Assembly: GCF_008312885.1 (NCBI RefSeq)
Contig: NZ_VSSO01000001.1
Span: 930,001 to 994,000, forward strand
DNA: 64,000 bases
Direction of reading: 5' to 3'
From: Lolliginicoccus suaedae
GTDB taxonomy: Bacteria; Actinomycetota; Actinomycetes; Mycobacteriales; Mycobacteriaceae
Both the position numbers and the translations under genes were made by a program. The notes beneath the pieces were generated by a model. That model did not search any database. It saw only the letters and a list, made by a program, of their open reading frames with translations, and was not told the origin of the DNA. Below are positions 31,787-43,047 of this stretch, piece by piece (position 1 is the first letter of the stretch; each line of letters begins with the position of its first letter).

Positions 31787-31792
31787 TACCCT
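31787..31792 (+). promoter_or_regulatory. Candidate leaderless -10 element for the 31799 gene
   Basis: TACCCT ends six bases before the ATG, which would place the transcript start at the start codon. No ribosome-binding site precedes the gene. Confidence 0.4.
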
Positions 31793-31798
31793 GCTCGT

Positions 31799-32410
31799 AT
31801 GAACTTGTGGCTCATCCGTGGCTTGATGCTCGCGGCCGTCGTTGTCTTTGTCCGGGCAGTGCTCGGCTACGGGATCTACGCATGGCCCGAATCCGGTTCC
31901 ACCCAGCGCTCCATCGCCCTCATCGTCGTCCTGATCGCCGCGCTAGTCTGGCCATTCTTCGACGGCTACGCCGACGCGAAGGAGTTCGAGGACGAGGAGG
32001 ATCGTGGCGACCTCACGCTGCTGTGGCTGAAATCGGCTGCTGCCACCGGCGTGATCTCCGGCGTTGCCTCGTGGCTGCTCTACTTCGTCATCCCCGGCAT
32101 CGGCAGTGGCAACCTACTCATCGAGGTCACCATCGGCGCGGGCTTCCTGCTGCTCATCCTGTCGATCCCCGCGCAGATCGGAATCCTCCTCGGACGGTTC
32201 TTCGGTGACCGCGCGCGCCGCCGCTCCACCGAGCCCGAGCCCGAGGACGAGTACGGGCGCCACCCCATCCACGCGCACCACCAGAAGGAGCCGATCCTCG
32301 CTGGCTCGCACCGCGCGGATGCTGAGCACGGGGATACCCAGCACGCTGGCGAGTACCGCGACGCTGACTTCGCCGCGGAGCGCGCCACCGATCGCGACGA
32401 CGAGCGGTAG
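31799..32410 (+). CDS. Four-helix membrane protein (B-4DMT transporter-like)
   Basis: 203 residues with hydrophobic helices at about 3-24, 39-57, 80-100 and 108-132, then a highly charged, histidine-rich cytoplasmic tail (HPIHAHHQKEP...HGDTQHAGEYRD). It matches in position and character Rv2536 of M. tuberculosis, annotated as a B-4DMT family transporter; the transported substrate is unknown. It lies opposite to its neighbours pepQ and aroB. A strong terminator follows 17 bases after its stop. No ribosome site is visible, and TACCCT six bases upstream suggests a leaderless mRNA. Confidence 0.8.
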   Translation: MNLWLIRGLMLAAVVVFVRAVLGYGIYAWPESGSTQRSIALIVVLIAALVWPFFDGYADAKEFEDEEDRGDLTLLWLKSAAATGVISGVASWLLYFVIPGIGSGNLLIEVTIGAGFLLLILSIPAQIGILLGRFFGDRARRRSTEPEPEDEYGRHPIHAHHQKEPILAGSHRADAEHGDTQHAGEYRDADFAAERATDRDDER

Positions 32411-32427
32411 CTTTCCGGCTAATCGAT

Positions 32428-32463
32428 GCAGAGAGCCCGCGCCATGTGGCGCGGGCTCTCTGC
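32428..32463. terminator. Strong bidirectional hairpin terminator
   Basis: GCAGAGAGCCCGCGCC (32428-32443) is perfectly complementary to GGCGCGGGCTCTCTGC (32448-32463), a 16-pair stem with loop ATGT. It sits between the convergent 31799 gene and aroB. A short T run (TTT) follows on the plus strand. Confidence 0.8.
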
Positions 32464-32650
32464 TTTGGCATGGTCGGCGGAGCCAGCCCTCGGCTGCCGG
32501 GCCTTCTACCGCCGAGCCGCCTTCAATGGGCCGCCGGGCACCGACTAGTGTGCAAAAAACGACAGCCTCAGCGCGACACGCCGACGGAAATCGCACACTC
32601 ATCGGCGCGTCAGGCGCGTCAGCGGTACAACTACCCTGGCTACAGCAATC
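32464..32650. other. Non-coding spacer with an inverted repeat
   Basis: No credible gene. AGTGTGC (32547-32553) and GCACACT (32593-32599) form a seven-base inverted repeat around CGACACGCCG, a core also found inside the 13141-13210 inverted repeat. The rest shows nothing clear. Confidence 0.35.
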
Positions 32651-34332
<1,682 letters not shown>

Positions 34333-35565
34333 TCAGACCGGCTCCCCCGCGGCAGCGCGCCGCCGCTCCTCCCAGCGCATCCGCTCCTCGACGTCGGCCA
34401 GGTAGGCCTGCACGTTGCGGGTGGTCTCGGCGAGCGAGTCGCCACCGAACTTCTCCAGCACCGCCTGGGCGACGACGAGTGCCACCATGGATTCCGCTAC
34501 CACGCCGGCGGCAGGGACAGCGCACACGTCGGAGCGCTGGTGGATGGCCACCGCCTCGTCGCCGGTGCTCATGTCGATAGTGCGCAGGGCGCGCGGAACC
34601 GTGGAGATCGGCTTCATGGCGGCCCGCACGCGCAGGGGCTGCCCGTTGGTCATGCCGCCCTCGAGCCCGCCGGCGCGGTTGGAAAGGCGCAGCACGCCAT
34701 CCGGGCCGGGCGTCATCTCGTCGTGGGCGGCCGATCCGCGGCGCCGGGATGTCTCGAAGCCATCCCCGATCTCGACGCCCTTGATCGCCTGGATGCCCAT
34801 CAGCGCACCGGCGAGGCGGGCATCGAGTCGGTTCTCGCCGCTGATGAACGAGCCCAGCCCGATCGGCAGGCCGTGAACGACGACCTCGACCACGCCACCG
34901 AGGGTATCCCCGGCCCGCTTCGCGGCCTCGATCTCCTTGATCATGGCCTCCTCTGCGTCCTTGTCGAGCGCGCGCACGGGGCTCGCATCGATCGCTGCGA
35001 GATCGTCAGCGCCAGGGACCGCGTCGGAGTTGGTCGCGGCCGTTCCGATGCTCACCACGTGCGAGACGACGTCCACGCCGAGGCACTGCTTGAGGAAGTT
35101 GCGGGCCACGGTGCCCACCGCGACGCGTGCCGCCGTCTCGCGGGCGCTCGCGCGCTCGAGCACGGGCCGGGCATCGTCGAACCCGTACTTGAGCATTCCC
35201 GCGAAATCAGCGTGGCCGGGCCGGGGGCGGGTCAGCGGCTCGTTGCGCGCGAGGTCGGCGAGGATCGCCGGGTCGACGGGATCGGGCGACATGACCTGTT
35301 CCCACTTGGGCCACTCGGTGTTGCCGACCTCGATGGCGATGGGCCCGCCGAGGGTCTTGCCGTGGCGCAGCCCGCCGAGCGGGGTGACCTTGTCGGCCTC
35401 GAACTTCATGCGCGCTCCGCGGCCGTAGCCGAGGCGGCGGCGCGCGAGGTTATCGGCGATGTCGTTCGAGTTCACCTCGACGCCCGCCACCATGCCCTCG
35501 AGCATGGCGACGAGGGCAGGTCCGTGTGATTCTCCGGCAGTTATCCAGCGCAGCACGTGTTCCAT
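34333..35565 (-). CDS. aroC: Chorismate synthase
   Basis: Last step to chorismate, using reduced FMN. The 410-residue protein has [15 protein letters not shown] at the start, the FMN-binding segment [28 protein letters not shown], and the C-terminal [20 protein letters not shown] was chosen; a GTG three codons later would give the shorter family start. It begins 12 bases after the prepilin peptidase gene and ends flush with aroK. Confidence 0.97.
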   Translation of the reverse strand: MEHVLRWITAGESHGPALVAMLEGMVAGVEVNSNDIADNLARRRLGYGRGARMKFEADKVTPLGGLRHGKTLGGPIAIEVGNTEWPKWEQVMSPDPVDPAILADLARNEPLTRPRPGHADFAGMLKYGFDDARPVLERASARETAARVAVGTVARNFLKQCLGVDVVSHVVSIGTAATNSDAVPGADDLAAIDASPVRALDKDAEEAMIKEIEAAKRAGDTLGGVVEVVVHGLPIGLGSFISGENRLDARLAGALMGIQAIKGVEIGDGFETSRRRGSAAHDEMTPGPDGVLRLSNRAGGLEGGMTNGQPLRVRAAMKPISTVPRALRTIDMSTGDEAVAIHQRSDVCAVPAAGVVAESMVALVVAQAVLEKFGGDSLAETTRNVQAYLADVEERMRWEERRRAAAGEPV

Positions 35566-35577
35566 CTTCCCACGAGT

Positions 35578-36066
35578 TCAGGACGGTCCCGGCACCATCC
35601 CCTGCGCTAGAGCCACGCCGTGCGCCATGGTGAGCGCGAGCGCGGTGGCTCCGCAGAGCGAAGGTCCGTGGGGCAAGCGTATACGGCCCAGGCGCGCGCT
35701 CGCACCGGCCCTGCGCTCGCGGGCGGCGATCACCCCGCCAGCGAGGATCGTCAAGACGGGCGCGCCGAGTGCGACGATGAACCATGCGGCGGCCCCGTGC
35801 GGCCCGGCCAGCGCGCCCAGGCCGAGGGCCAGCTTGACGTCCCCGCCACCCATCGACCGGGGTGCGAGCAGGTGCGGCACGAGGTATAGCAGGCCCAGCA
35901 GCAAGCCACCGAGCAGCGCTGGGACGCCGTGCCCCAGGGCGATCGAGGCGGCGAGGATCATTGCGGCGCCGGGCAGGGTGAGCAAGTTCGGCAAGCGATG
36001 CTGGTGGAGGTCGATCCAGGCCAGGAGCATCATCCATGGCATCGCCGCGACGGCGAGCAGCAGCAT
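35578..36066 (-). CDS. A24 family prepilin peptidase, short form
   Basis: 162-residue integral membrane aspartyl protease. Both active-site aspartates are present: Asp19 in AWIDLHQHRLPN and Asp76 in MGGGDVKLALG. It lacks the N-terminal cysteine-rich methyltransferase domain of full PilD. A similar short peptidase (Rv2551c) sits between aroE and aroC in M. tuberculosis. It would process type IV pilin-like or Flp/Tad prepilins, but no pilin gene is in this window. The gaps to aroE (9 bases) and aroC (12 bases) put it in the shikimate operon. Confidence 0.9.
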   Translation of the reverse strand: MLLLAVAAMPWMMLLAWIDLHQHRLPNLLTLPGAAMILAASIALGHGVPALLGGLLLGLLYLVPHLLAPRSMGGGDVKLALGLGALAGPHGAAAWFIVALGAPVLTILAGGVIAARERRAGASARLGRIRLPHGPSLCGATALALTMAHGVALAQGMVPGPS

Positions 36067-36075
36067 GAGCCAGGG

Positions 36076-36897
36076 TCAGCGGATGCCGTCGAGCGCGGCG
36101 CGCATCGCTTCCCGCGGTGCCGGTCGGCCCGTGAACTGCTCGACCTGCCCGTATGCCTGGTTGAGGAGCATGCTCAGACCGCCGACGACCTTTCCGCCGC
36201 GGTCGGCCACGGCCTGGGCCAGTGGGGTCGGCCAGGGGTGATAGATGACGTCGAGAACCCGGGGAGCCACGGCCGCGGCCGTGGAGTACGCATCCATCGC
36301 GTCGGCGGGGATCGTGCTGATCAGCACGTCGCACGCGGCGGCGAGCCCGGCAAGGTCCTCGAAGGGCGCCCAGTCGGTGGTGATGCCGGCGGACCGGCCG
36401 CATTCCACGGTGCCGGCTGCCCTGCCCTCGTCCCGCGCGATGACGGTGGTGGTTTCGGTGCCGAGCGTGGCGAGTGCGGCGAGGGCCGGACGGGCCGTGC
36501 CCCCTGCGCCGACGATGATTGCCCGCCGGGTGTCCCCCTCACCGAGCCCGAGCTCGTCGAGCGCGCCGACCACTCCGTCGATGTCGGTGCAGTCGGCCCG
36601 CCACCCATCCGTTGTCCGGACCAGTGTGTTCGCCGAGCCCACCATCAGAGCCCGGTCGGTCTGCTCGCTGGCGAACCGCAGTGCCTCGGTCTTGCCCGGC
36701 ATGGTGACCGACAGCCCGACCCATTCGGGCCCGAGCCCTGACACTATCCGGGCGAGCTCTCCGGCGGGGCACTCGATGCGATCGTAGGTCCAGCCGTCGA
36801 GCCCGAGCGCCCGGTAGGCGGCCGAATGCAGCACCGGCGAGAGGGAGTGGCTGATGGGGCTGCCCAGCACGGCGGCCTTGCGTGGCTCACCGCCCAC
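36076..36897 (-). CDS. aroE: Shikimate dehydrogenase
   Basis: NADP-dependent reduction of 3-dehydroshikimate. The 273-residue protein has the substrate site LGSPISHSLSPVLH, the catalytic lysine in VTMPGKTEAL, the paired aspartate in ADCTDIDGVVGAL, the nucleotide fold IIVGAGGTARPALAAL, and the C-terminal GLSMLLNQAYGQVE. I chose the GTG of VGGEPRK, which overlaps the mltG end by 11 bases; the start of a longer frame lies deep inside mltG. Confidence 0.94.
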   Translation of the reverse strand: MGGEPRKAAVLGSPISHSLSPVLHSAAYRALGLDGWTYDRIECPAGELARIVSGLGPEWVGLSVTMPGKTEALRFASEQTDRALMVGSANTLVRTTDGWRADCTDIDGVVGALDELGLGEGDTRRAIIVGAGGTARPALAALATLGTETTTVIARDEGRAAGTVECGRSAGITTDWAPFEDLAGLAAACDVLISTIPADAMDAYSTAAAVAPRVLDVIYHPWPTPLAQAVADRGGKVVGGLSMLLNQAYGQVEQFTGRPAPREAMRAALDGIR

Positions 36898-38152
36898 TCG
36901 AGAACACCCCGTTCTGCGAGGCGATGTCCACCTGGCGCTGATGCTCCTCGAAGGTGCTCGTGAACACTGTCGTCCCCTCGAGGTCGATGGTGACGAAGTA
37001 GATCCAGTCACCGTCCTCCGGGTTCTCGGTCGCCTTGAGCGCCTCCACGCTGGGAGAGCTGATCGGGGTCTGCGGCAGGCCCAGCTTGGCGTAGGTGTTC
37101 CACGGGGTGACCCGGCCGCGATCCGCATCGGTGGTGCCGATCTCGACCGAATCGAGGGCGTAGTTCACGGTGGAGTCGAACTGCAGCATCATGCCGATGT
37201 CCAGCCGGTTGAGGATCACCCGAGCGACCTTCGCGAAGTCCTCCGGCTGGGATTCCCGCTCGAGCAGCGAGGCGATGATGAGTGCCTCGTACGGGGTGAC
37301 CCCGATGCTCTGGCTGGTCTGCTCGATGCCCGTGGCGTCGTACATGCGGGCGCTGCGGACGAGCATCTCGTTGACGATCTCCATCGGGGTGGCCGATGGG
37401 TCGATGTCCCACCGCCCGGCGGCGATGAGGCCCTCGATGCGTCGTCCCGGATCATCAGCGGCGGAAACGCCCTCCCGCGCCCACTCCGGCACACCGAGTT
37501 CATCGAGGCTGCCGCTGGCGACGGCCTCGCGGAAGTCACCGGCCTCGTGGCAGGACTGCTCGCCGTCGAGCTCGACGCAGGACGCTTCCGCGAGCAGCGT
37601 GTAGATGCCGGGCGTGACCGACCCGGATGTGGAGACGATATCGTCGAGCTGGCGCCCCTCGGGAATGGTGAACGCGCCGACGCGCCGCTCGGGATCAGTG
37701 AGCATGTCCACCGCGGCCACGGCGGGGACCTGTGCCCGCACCTTGTAGTAGCCCGGCTGGATGGCATTGAGCTCATCGCGGCCATGCGCGGCGCCCATGA
37801 ACGCCGCGACGCTCTTGATCACGTCGCTGTCGAGCAGCGATTGCGCGATGTCGGTCCCCGAGTCCCCCTCGTGGACCCGGACAACGACGTCGCTGGTCCC
37901 GGACCCGGTGTAGTCGGGGATCGGCTCGGGGCCGCGGCCATCGAGGAAGCCCTTGACCAGCCAGGCCACGCCAGCGCCCACGATCAGCAGGATGAGCACG
38001 AACCGGACCATGCCCCGGCGGCGGCGGCGCTGGCGGGCACGCTCGCGCTCCTGGCGCATGTGCAGGGGGGTGGTGCCTTCGGGCTCGATCCAGGTGGGAC
38101 CGGCCCTGCCGCCGTGCTCCTCGCCCCAATCGGGTCCCTGGTTGTCGCTCAC
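36887..38152 (-). CDS. mltG: Endolytic murein transglycosylase MltG (YceG-like)
   Basis: Cleaves nascent glycan strands and sets peptidoglycan chain length at the membrane. The 421-residue protein has a charged cytoplasmic N-terminus rich in arginine ([15 protein letters not shown]), one membrane helix (about 49-68), a LysM-like segment, and the catalytic YceG domain with the active glutamate in [11 protein letters not shown] (about 297) and [17 protein letters not shown]. The GTG start overlaps the ruvX stop (GTGA). It usually stands with ruvX, alaS and aroE. Confidence 0.95.
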   Translation of the reverse strand: MSDNQGPDWGEEHGGRAGPTWIEPEGTTPLHMRQERERARQRRRRRGMVRFVLILLIVGAGVAWLVKGFLDGRGPEPIPDYTGSGTSDVVVRVHEGDSGTDIAQSLLDSDVIKSVAAFMGAAHGRDELNAIQPGYYKVRAQVPAVAAVDMLTDPERRVGAFTIPEGRQLDDIVSTSGSVTPGIYTLLAEASCVELDGEQSCHEAGDFREAVASGSLDELGVPEWAREGVSAADDPGRRIEGLIAAGRWDIDPSATPMEIVNEMLVRSARMYDATGIEQTSQSIGVTPYEALIIASLLERESQPEDFAKVARVILNRLDIGMMLQFDSTVNYALDSVEIGTTDADRGRVTPWNTYAKLGLPQTPISSPSVEALKATENPEDGDWIYFVTIDLEGTTVFTSTFEEHQRQVDIASQNGVFSSGR

Positions 38153-38697
38153 TCGCGATCCTCCATCGTGGGTCGGTTCCGTGCTCGTTCGTCCAGCCAT
38201 GCCTGGAGAATCGCCACGGCTGCGGCTTGATCGATGACGCTGCGCTGTTGCTTGGCCCGCTTGCCGCTCAGGCGGAGATCACGCTGCGCGATGACGGTGG
38301 TGAGCCGTTCATCGGACATCCGGATCGGGATGGACGTCCGCGCGCGCAGCTGCTCGGCGAGCTCCACTGCCATGCGGGCGGCCACGCCATGCTCGCCCCG
38401 CATGGTGCGGGGCAGGCCGACGATGACCTCCACCGCCTCATACTCGTCAAGGATGACAAGGATGGGTTGGATTTCACCGGATCGCGATGCATCCGTGCTC
38501 TTGCGGGTGATCGTCGTCACCGGTGAGGCGAGGATGCCGTCAGGGTCGCTCGAGGCGATTCCGATCCGCACGGTGCCCACATCGATGGCGATGCGGCGGC
38601 CCCTGCCGGGATCATCCGTGCCTGGCCGGTCCGGCAGTACCGGCGGCGAGGATTCGCTCGCCTGCTCGTTGCGACCATCCGGGCTCGTCGGTGGCAT
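38149..38697 (-). CDS. ruvX: Holliday junction resolvase-like / pre-16S rRNA nuclease YqgF
   Basis: 182-residue RNase H-fold nuclease, implicated in 16S rRNA 5' maturation and branched-DNA resolution. It shows the first acidic motif [35 protein letters not shown] and [13 protein letters not shown], which supply the acidic active site. A 33-residue Pro/Ser/Asp-rich N-terminal tail precedes the domain. It starts five bases after alaS and overlaps mltG, so alaS-ruvX-mltG are coupled. Confidence 0.94.
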   Translation of the reverse strand: MPPTSPDGRNEQASESSPPVLPDRPGTDDPGRGRRIAIDVGTVRIGIASSDPDGILASPVTTITRKSTDASRSGEIQPILVILDEYEAVEVIVGLPRTMRGEHGVAARMAVELAEQLRARTSIPIRMSDERLTTVIAQRDLRLSGKRAKQQRSVIDQAAAVAILQAWLDERARNRPTMEDRE

Positions 38698-38702
38698 CGG
38701 CG

Positions 38703-41372
38703 CTACCGGCTCGCCGCGGCGACGGCAGCGCGGACATCGGCGAGGGCCGCTTCGATCCCGCCAGCGTTGGTCCCCGATCCCTGCGCCATATCGGCCTTTC
38801 CGCCACCGCGCCCATCGACTGCTGGAGCTGCTGCCCGCACCAGGTCGCCGGCCTTCACGCCGAGCTGCTGGGCCGCATCGTTGGTGGCGATGACGAAGGG
38901 CACCTTGCCCTGCGCCGAGCCGAGCAATGCCACCACGGTGGGCTCCGCGCCCAGCCTGCCGCGCACGTCGGCGGCAAGGACCCGCAGATCATTGGCGCTG
39001 ACGCCCTCGGGAGTAGCCTGCGCTACGAGCCGGATGCTGCCGATCCGCTCGGCCGCCGCGGCGAGCGTGCCCGCCGAGGACATGAGCGCGGCGGTGCGAT
39101 GCTTCTCGAGCTCCTTCTCCGCGGCCTTGAGCCGCTCGACGAGCGCCTCGACGCGCGCGGGAACATCCTCCGGGGAGGTCTTCAGCGCGGACGCCACTCC
39201 CTCGAGCAGCGCGCGCTCGCGGGCGAGGTACCGGTAGGAATCGAGACCGACGTAGGCCTCGACTCGGCGCACGCCCGAACCGACGGAGGACTCCCCGAGG
39301 ATGGACACCGGACCAACGTGCGAGGTGCTGCCCACGTGAGTACCGGCGCACAGCTCCATCGAGAAGGGCCCGCCCATCTCGACGACGCGGACGCGATCGC
39401 CGTAGTTCTCGCCGAACAGCGCGAGCGCCCCCATCGCGCGAGCACGCGGCAGGTCGGTCTCGAAGGTGTTGACGGGGAAGTCAGCGAGCATCGCCTCGTT
39501 GGTGACCTCCTCGATCTCGCGGCGCACGGCATCCGACAGCCCGCCCTGCCAGGAGAAGTCGAAGCGCAGGTAGCCGGGCTTGTTCAGCGAGCCTGCCTGC
39601 ACGGCGTTGGGGCCAAGGACCTGGCGCAGGGCGGCATGGACGAGGTGGGTGCCGGAGTGGCCCTGGGTCGCGCCGCGCCGCCAGTCCGGATCGACCTGGG
39701 CGAGCACATCGGTGCCCTCGGTGATCTCGCCCTCCTCGACGGTGGCCTTGTGGATCCACAGCTTCTTGCCGATCTTCTGCACATCGTGGACGGCGAGCCG
39801 CAGCCCTGCCGCCGTGATGTGGCCCGTATCGGCGAGCTGGCCACCGGATTCGGCGTAGAGCGGGGAGCGATCGAGGATGATCTCGATCTCCTGGCCCGCC
39901 GCGGCGTGCGGGACACGCTCGCCAGCGTGGACAAGACCGAGGACGCGCGCCTCGGAGTTCAGCTCCGTGTAGCCGGTGAACTCGGTGGGGTGCGCGTCGA
40001 GCAGTTCCCGGTACACGGATTGATCGGCGTGGGCCTGCTTGCGGGCGTGCGCATCGGCCTTGGCGCGCTGCCGCTGCTCGGCCATCAGGGAGCGGAACCC
40101 TTCCTCGTCGACGCTGAGCCCCGCCTCGCTGGCCATCTCGAGCGTCAGGTCGATCGGAAAGCCGTAGGTGTCGTGCAGCGCGAAAGCCTCGGTGCCGCTG
40201 AGCACTGACTTTCCGGCGGATCGGGCATCGTCCACGGCGGTCTCGAAGAGCCGGGAACCGGTGTCGAGCGTGCGCAGGAACGCTGACTCCTCGCCCACCG
40301 CGACGCGCTCGATGCGCGAGAAGCCCGAGGAGAGATCGGGGTAGGACGGTGCCATCATCTCGCAGACGATGGTCATGAACTCCGACATCACCGGCTTGGT
40401 GGCGCCGAGCAGCCGGGCGGATCGCACGATGCGCCGCAGCAGGCGCCGCAGCACGTACCCGCGGCCGTCGTTGCCGGGGTTGACGCCATCAGCGATCAGC
40501 ATCGCCGCGGTGCGGGCATGGTCGGCGATGACACGGAAGCGCACATCGTTGTCGTGGTTGCCGACGTGATAGCGGCTGCCCGTGAGCTCCTCGGCCTTCT
40601 CGATCACCGGGCGCACGAGATCGGTCTCGTAGACGTTCTCGACGCCCTGGAGCAGCAGCGCGATGCGCTCCACGCCCATACCGGTATCGATGTTCTTCTT
40701 CGGCAGCTCGCCGATGGGGGGATGCCCGGCCTTGGGGCTCAGCTCGCCCCGCTCGTCCTGCATGAACACGAGGTTCCAGATCTCGAGGTAGCGGTCCTCA
40801 TCGACGACGGGGCCACCATCCTTGCCGTGCTCGGGTCCACGATCGTAGTAGATCTCCGAGCATGGTCCACCGGGGCCGGGCACGCCCATGTCCCAGTAGT
40901 TGTCCTTGCCATCGCGGAACTGGATGCGCTCCTCGGGGATGCCGGCGACGCGCTTCCAGATCTCGGCGGCCTCGGGGTCCTGCTCGTAGGCGGTGACCCA
41001 GATGCGCTCGGGATCGAACCCGTAGCCCCCTTCCTCCTGGGGCTTGGTGATCAGCTCCCAGGCCAGGGTGATGGCGCCTTCCTTGAAGTAGTCGCCGAAC
41101 GAGAAGTTCCCGGCCATCTGGAAGAACGTGTTGTGCCGGGTCGTCTTGCCGACCTCTTCGATGTCGCCGGTGCGCACGCATTTCTGCACGCTCGTGGCAC
41201 GGCTGTACGGCGGCGTTTGCTGGCCGAGGAAGTAGGGCTTGAACTGCACCATGCCGGCGTTGACGAACAGCAGGTTGGGGTCGTCGAGGATCAGCGACGC
41301 GCTGGGCACCTCCACGTGGCCGGCCTTGACGAAGTGGTCAAGAAATCGCCTGCGGATCTCGTGGGTCTGCAC
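38703..41372 (-). CDS. alaS: Alanyl-tRNA synthetase
   Basis: Charges tRNA-Ala and edits mischarged Ser and Gly. The 889-residue protein has a class II catalytic core (motif 1 region [38 protein letters not shown]), the editing domain with zinc ligands in [12 protein letters not shown] and ELCAGTHV, and the C-terminal C-Ala domain ending in [12 protein letters not shown]. The GTG start has GAGGA upstream. A 151-base region precedes it, with a possible -10 element about 60 bases before the start. Confidence 0.97.
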   Translation of the reverse strand: MQTHEIRRRFLDHFVKAGHVEVPSASLILDDPNLLFVNAGMVQFKPYFLGQQTPPYSRATSVQKCVRTGDIEEVGKTTRHNTFFQMAGNFSFGDYFKEGAITLAWELITKPQEEGGYGFDPERIWVTAYEQDPEAAEIWKRVAGIPEERIQFRDGKDNYWDMGVPGPGGPCSEIYYDRGPEHGKDGGPVVDEDRYLEIWNLVFMQDERGELSPKAGHPPIGELPKKNIDTGMGVERIALLLQGVENVYETDLVRPVIEKAEELTGSRYHVGNHDNDVRFRVIADHARTAAMLIADGVNPGNDGRGYVLRRLLRRIVRSARLLGATKPVMSEFMTIVCEMMAPSYPDLSSGFSRIERVAVGEESAFLRTLDTGSRLFETAVDDARSAGKSVLSGTEAFALHDTYGFPIDLTLEMASEAGLSVDEEGFRSLMAEQRQRAKADAHARKQAHADQSVYRELLDAHPTEFTGYTELNSEARVLGLVHAGERVPHAAAGQEIEIILDRSPLYAESGGQLADTGHITAAGLRLAVHDVQKIGKKLWIHKATVEEGEITEGTDVLAQVDPDWRRGATQGHSGTHLVHAALRQVLGPNAVQAGSLNKPGYLRFDFSWQGGLSDAVRREIEEVTNEAMLADFPVNTFETDLPRARAMGALALFGENYGDRVRVVEMGGPFSMELCAGTHVGSTSHVGPVSILGESSVGSGVRRVEAYVGLDSYRYLARERALLEGVASALKTSPEDVPARVEALVERLKAAEKELEKHRTAALMSSAGTLAAAAERIGSIRLVAQATPEGVSANDLRVLAADVRGRLGAEPTVVALLGSAQGKVPFVIATNDAAQQLGVKAGDLVRAAAPAVDGRGGGKADMAQGSGTNAGGIEAALADVRAAVAAASR

Positions 41373-41431
41373 TGCTCGTCCTCGCTCGAAGAAGTAGGTA
41401 TCGGGAACCGATGGGCCGGAATGCCTCGTTC

Positions 41432-41437
41432 AGGGTA
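41432..41437 (-). promoter_or_regulatory. Candidate -10 element for alaS
   Basis: TACCCT on the minus strand, about 60 bases before the alaS GTG, in the rarA-alaS gap. No clear -35 element and no T-box sequence is seen. Confidence 0.3.
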
Positions 41438-41523
41438 CCGGCAACCGGAGCGCGCATCACGCACCGCCGGTCCGCGCTGCGTCCGCTACCGACCAGCATG
41501 CCGGGACGCCGGTGCCACGGTGC

Positions 41524-42918
41524 TCAGCGGGTGCCCCGCACGATGCGCCGCAATCGTGGCACGCGCGAGGCGAGCTCCCGCTCGAAGCCGTGCGTCGTCG
41601 GGCGATAGTAGTCGACCCCGACGAGCTCATCGGGCGGGTATTGCTGCGCGACGATCCCGTCCGGGGTGTCATGCGGGTACTGGTAGCCCACCGCGTTGCC
41701 GAGGCCCTTGGCGCCGGTGTAGTGGCCGTCGCGCAGGTGCGCGGGAACGCTGCCGGACTTGCCCGCCGCGACATCGGCCATCGCGGCATTCAGCGCGGCC
41801 ACGACACCGTTGGACTTCGGCGCGGTCGCGAGATGGATGGTGGCGTGCGCGAGGGTCAGGCCTGCCTCGGGCATGCCGATCATCTGCACCGCGTGGGCGG
41901 CCGCCGTCGCGGTCTGCAGCGCGGTGGGATCCGCCATGCCGATGTCCTCGCTGGCGTGGATGACCAGGCGGCGCGCGAGGAAGCGTGGGTCCTCCCCCGC
42001 AGTGATCATCCGCGCCAGGTAGTGCAGCGCCGCATCGACGTCCGAGCCGCGGATCGCCTTGATGAAGGCGCTGATCACGTCGTAGTGCTGGTCGCCGTCG
42101 CGGTCGTAGCGCACCGCTGCGCGATCGATCGACGACTCGACCGTGGGCAGGTCCACGAGAGGGACCGAACCGGCAGAGGCGTCCGCTCCCCGCGCCTGCA
42201 GGACCGTCTCGGCGGCGACCTCGAGCGCGGTCAGGGCGCGCCGCGCGTCGCCGGCCGCGAGCGCCACGAGATGCTCACGGGCCTCGGGGGCCAGCTCGAC
42301 CTGTCCGTCGAGGCCGCGGGGATCGCCGACCGCCCGGTCGAGGAGCTCACCGATCGCGGCGGCATCGAGGGGCCGCAGGCGCAGGATCAGCGAGCGGGAC
42401 AGCAGCGGGGCCACCACCGAGAAGGAAGGGTTCTCCGTGGTCGCCGCCACGAGCAGGACGGTCCGGTTCTCCACCGCGGCGAGCAGCGCGTCCTGCTGCG
42501 TGCGCGAGAAGCGATGCACCTCATCGATGAACAGGACTGTCTGCTCGCCGTGAACGACGCGGCGGCGCGCGACCTCGATGACCGCGCGCACCTCCTTGAC
42601 GCCCGCCGAGAGCGCCGATAATGCCTCGAAGCGCCGCCCCGTCGCGGTGGAGATCAGCGAGGCGAGCGTGGTCTTGCCGGTTCCGGGCGGACCATAGAGG
42701 ATGACCGAAGCAGCGCCGGTTCCCTCGACGAGCCGCCGCAGCGGCGAGCCCGGCGCGAGCAGCTGGTCCTGGCCGACGACCTCATCGAGCACGCGGGGCC
42801 TCATGCGTACAGCGAGCGGCGCCCGCGCCCCGGCCTCGTGGTTCCCGGGCGAAGTCTGCGCCTCGTCATCGGGCCGCTCGCCGGGCGCGTCGAACAGGCC
42901 GCCGTCGTGGTCGCTCAT
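41524..42918 (-). CDS. rarA: Replication-associated recombination ATPase RarA (MgsA)
   Basis: AAA+ ATPase acting at stalled forks. The 464-residue protein has Walker [14 protein letters not shown], Walker [19 protein letters not shown], sensor 1 ATTENPSF, and the C-terminal MgsA domain with [11 protein letters not shown] and [18 protein letters not shown]. The N-terminal tail ([14 protein letters not shown]) resembles the DNA- or SSB-binding tip of the family. It lies just upstream of alaS, as in M. tuberculosis (Rv2559c). A TATCCT element seven bases before the ATG suggests a leaderless transcript. Confidence 0.95.
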   Translation of the reverse strand: MSDHDGGLFDAPGERPDDEAQTSPGNHEAGARAPLAVRMRPRVLDEVVGQDQLLAPGSPLRRLVEGTGAASVILYGPPGTGKTTLASLISTATGRRFEALSALSAGVKEVRAVIEVARRRVVHGEQTVLFIDEVHRFSRTQQDALLAAVENRTVLLVAATTENPSFSVVAPLLSRSLILRLRPLDAAAIGELLDRAVGDPRGLDGQVELAPEAREHLVALAAGDARRALTALEVAAETVLQARGADASAGSVPLVDLPTVESSIDRAAVRYDRDGDQHYDVISAFIKAIRGSDVDAALHYLARMITAGEDPRFLARRLVIHASEDIGMADPTALQTATAAAHAVQMIGMPEAGLTLAHATIHLATAPKSNGVVAALNAAMADVAAGKSGSVPAHLRDGHYTGAKGLGNAVGYQYPHDTPDGIVAQQYPPDELVGVDYYRPTTHGFERELASRVPRLRRIVRGTR

Positions 42919-42925
42919 CCGGGCG

Positions 42926-42931
42926 AGGATA
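42926..42931 (-). promoter_or_regulatory. Candidate leaderless -10 element for rarA
   Basis: TATCCT on the minus strand ends seven bases before the rarA ATG. No ribosome-binding site is seen between. Confidence 0.4.
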
Positions 42932-43035
42932 CCCGAGCAAGGACTGGAGGCACCGTACGTGCGCGCTTAGGTGAATGACCGGCGAATTCTTGCGAGGCCC
43001 GCGATCATGACCACGCGCGCCCGGCACTGGTGCAT

Positions 43036-43041
43036 TACTGT
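43036..43041 (+). promoter_or_regulatory. Candidate leaderless -10 element for phoD
   Basis: TACTGT ends six bases before the phoD ATG, facing away from the rarA element about 105 bases off. It would favour ATG 43048 over the GTG at 43030. Confidence 0.35.
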
Positions 43042-43047
43042 CCGAGC

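Noticed and set aside
41373-41523. T-box leader before alaS
   Set aside because: No T-box sequence or specifier stem visible; alaS in this group rarely has one.
38523-41963. Plus-strand open frames opposite alaS
   Set aside because: Antisense to the intact alaS and ruvX reading frames.
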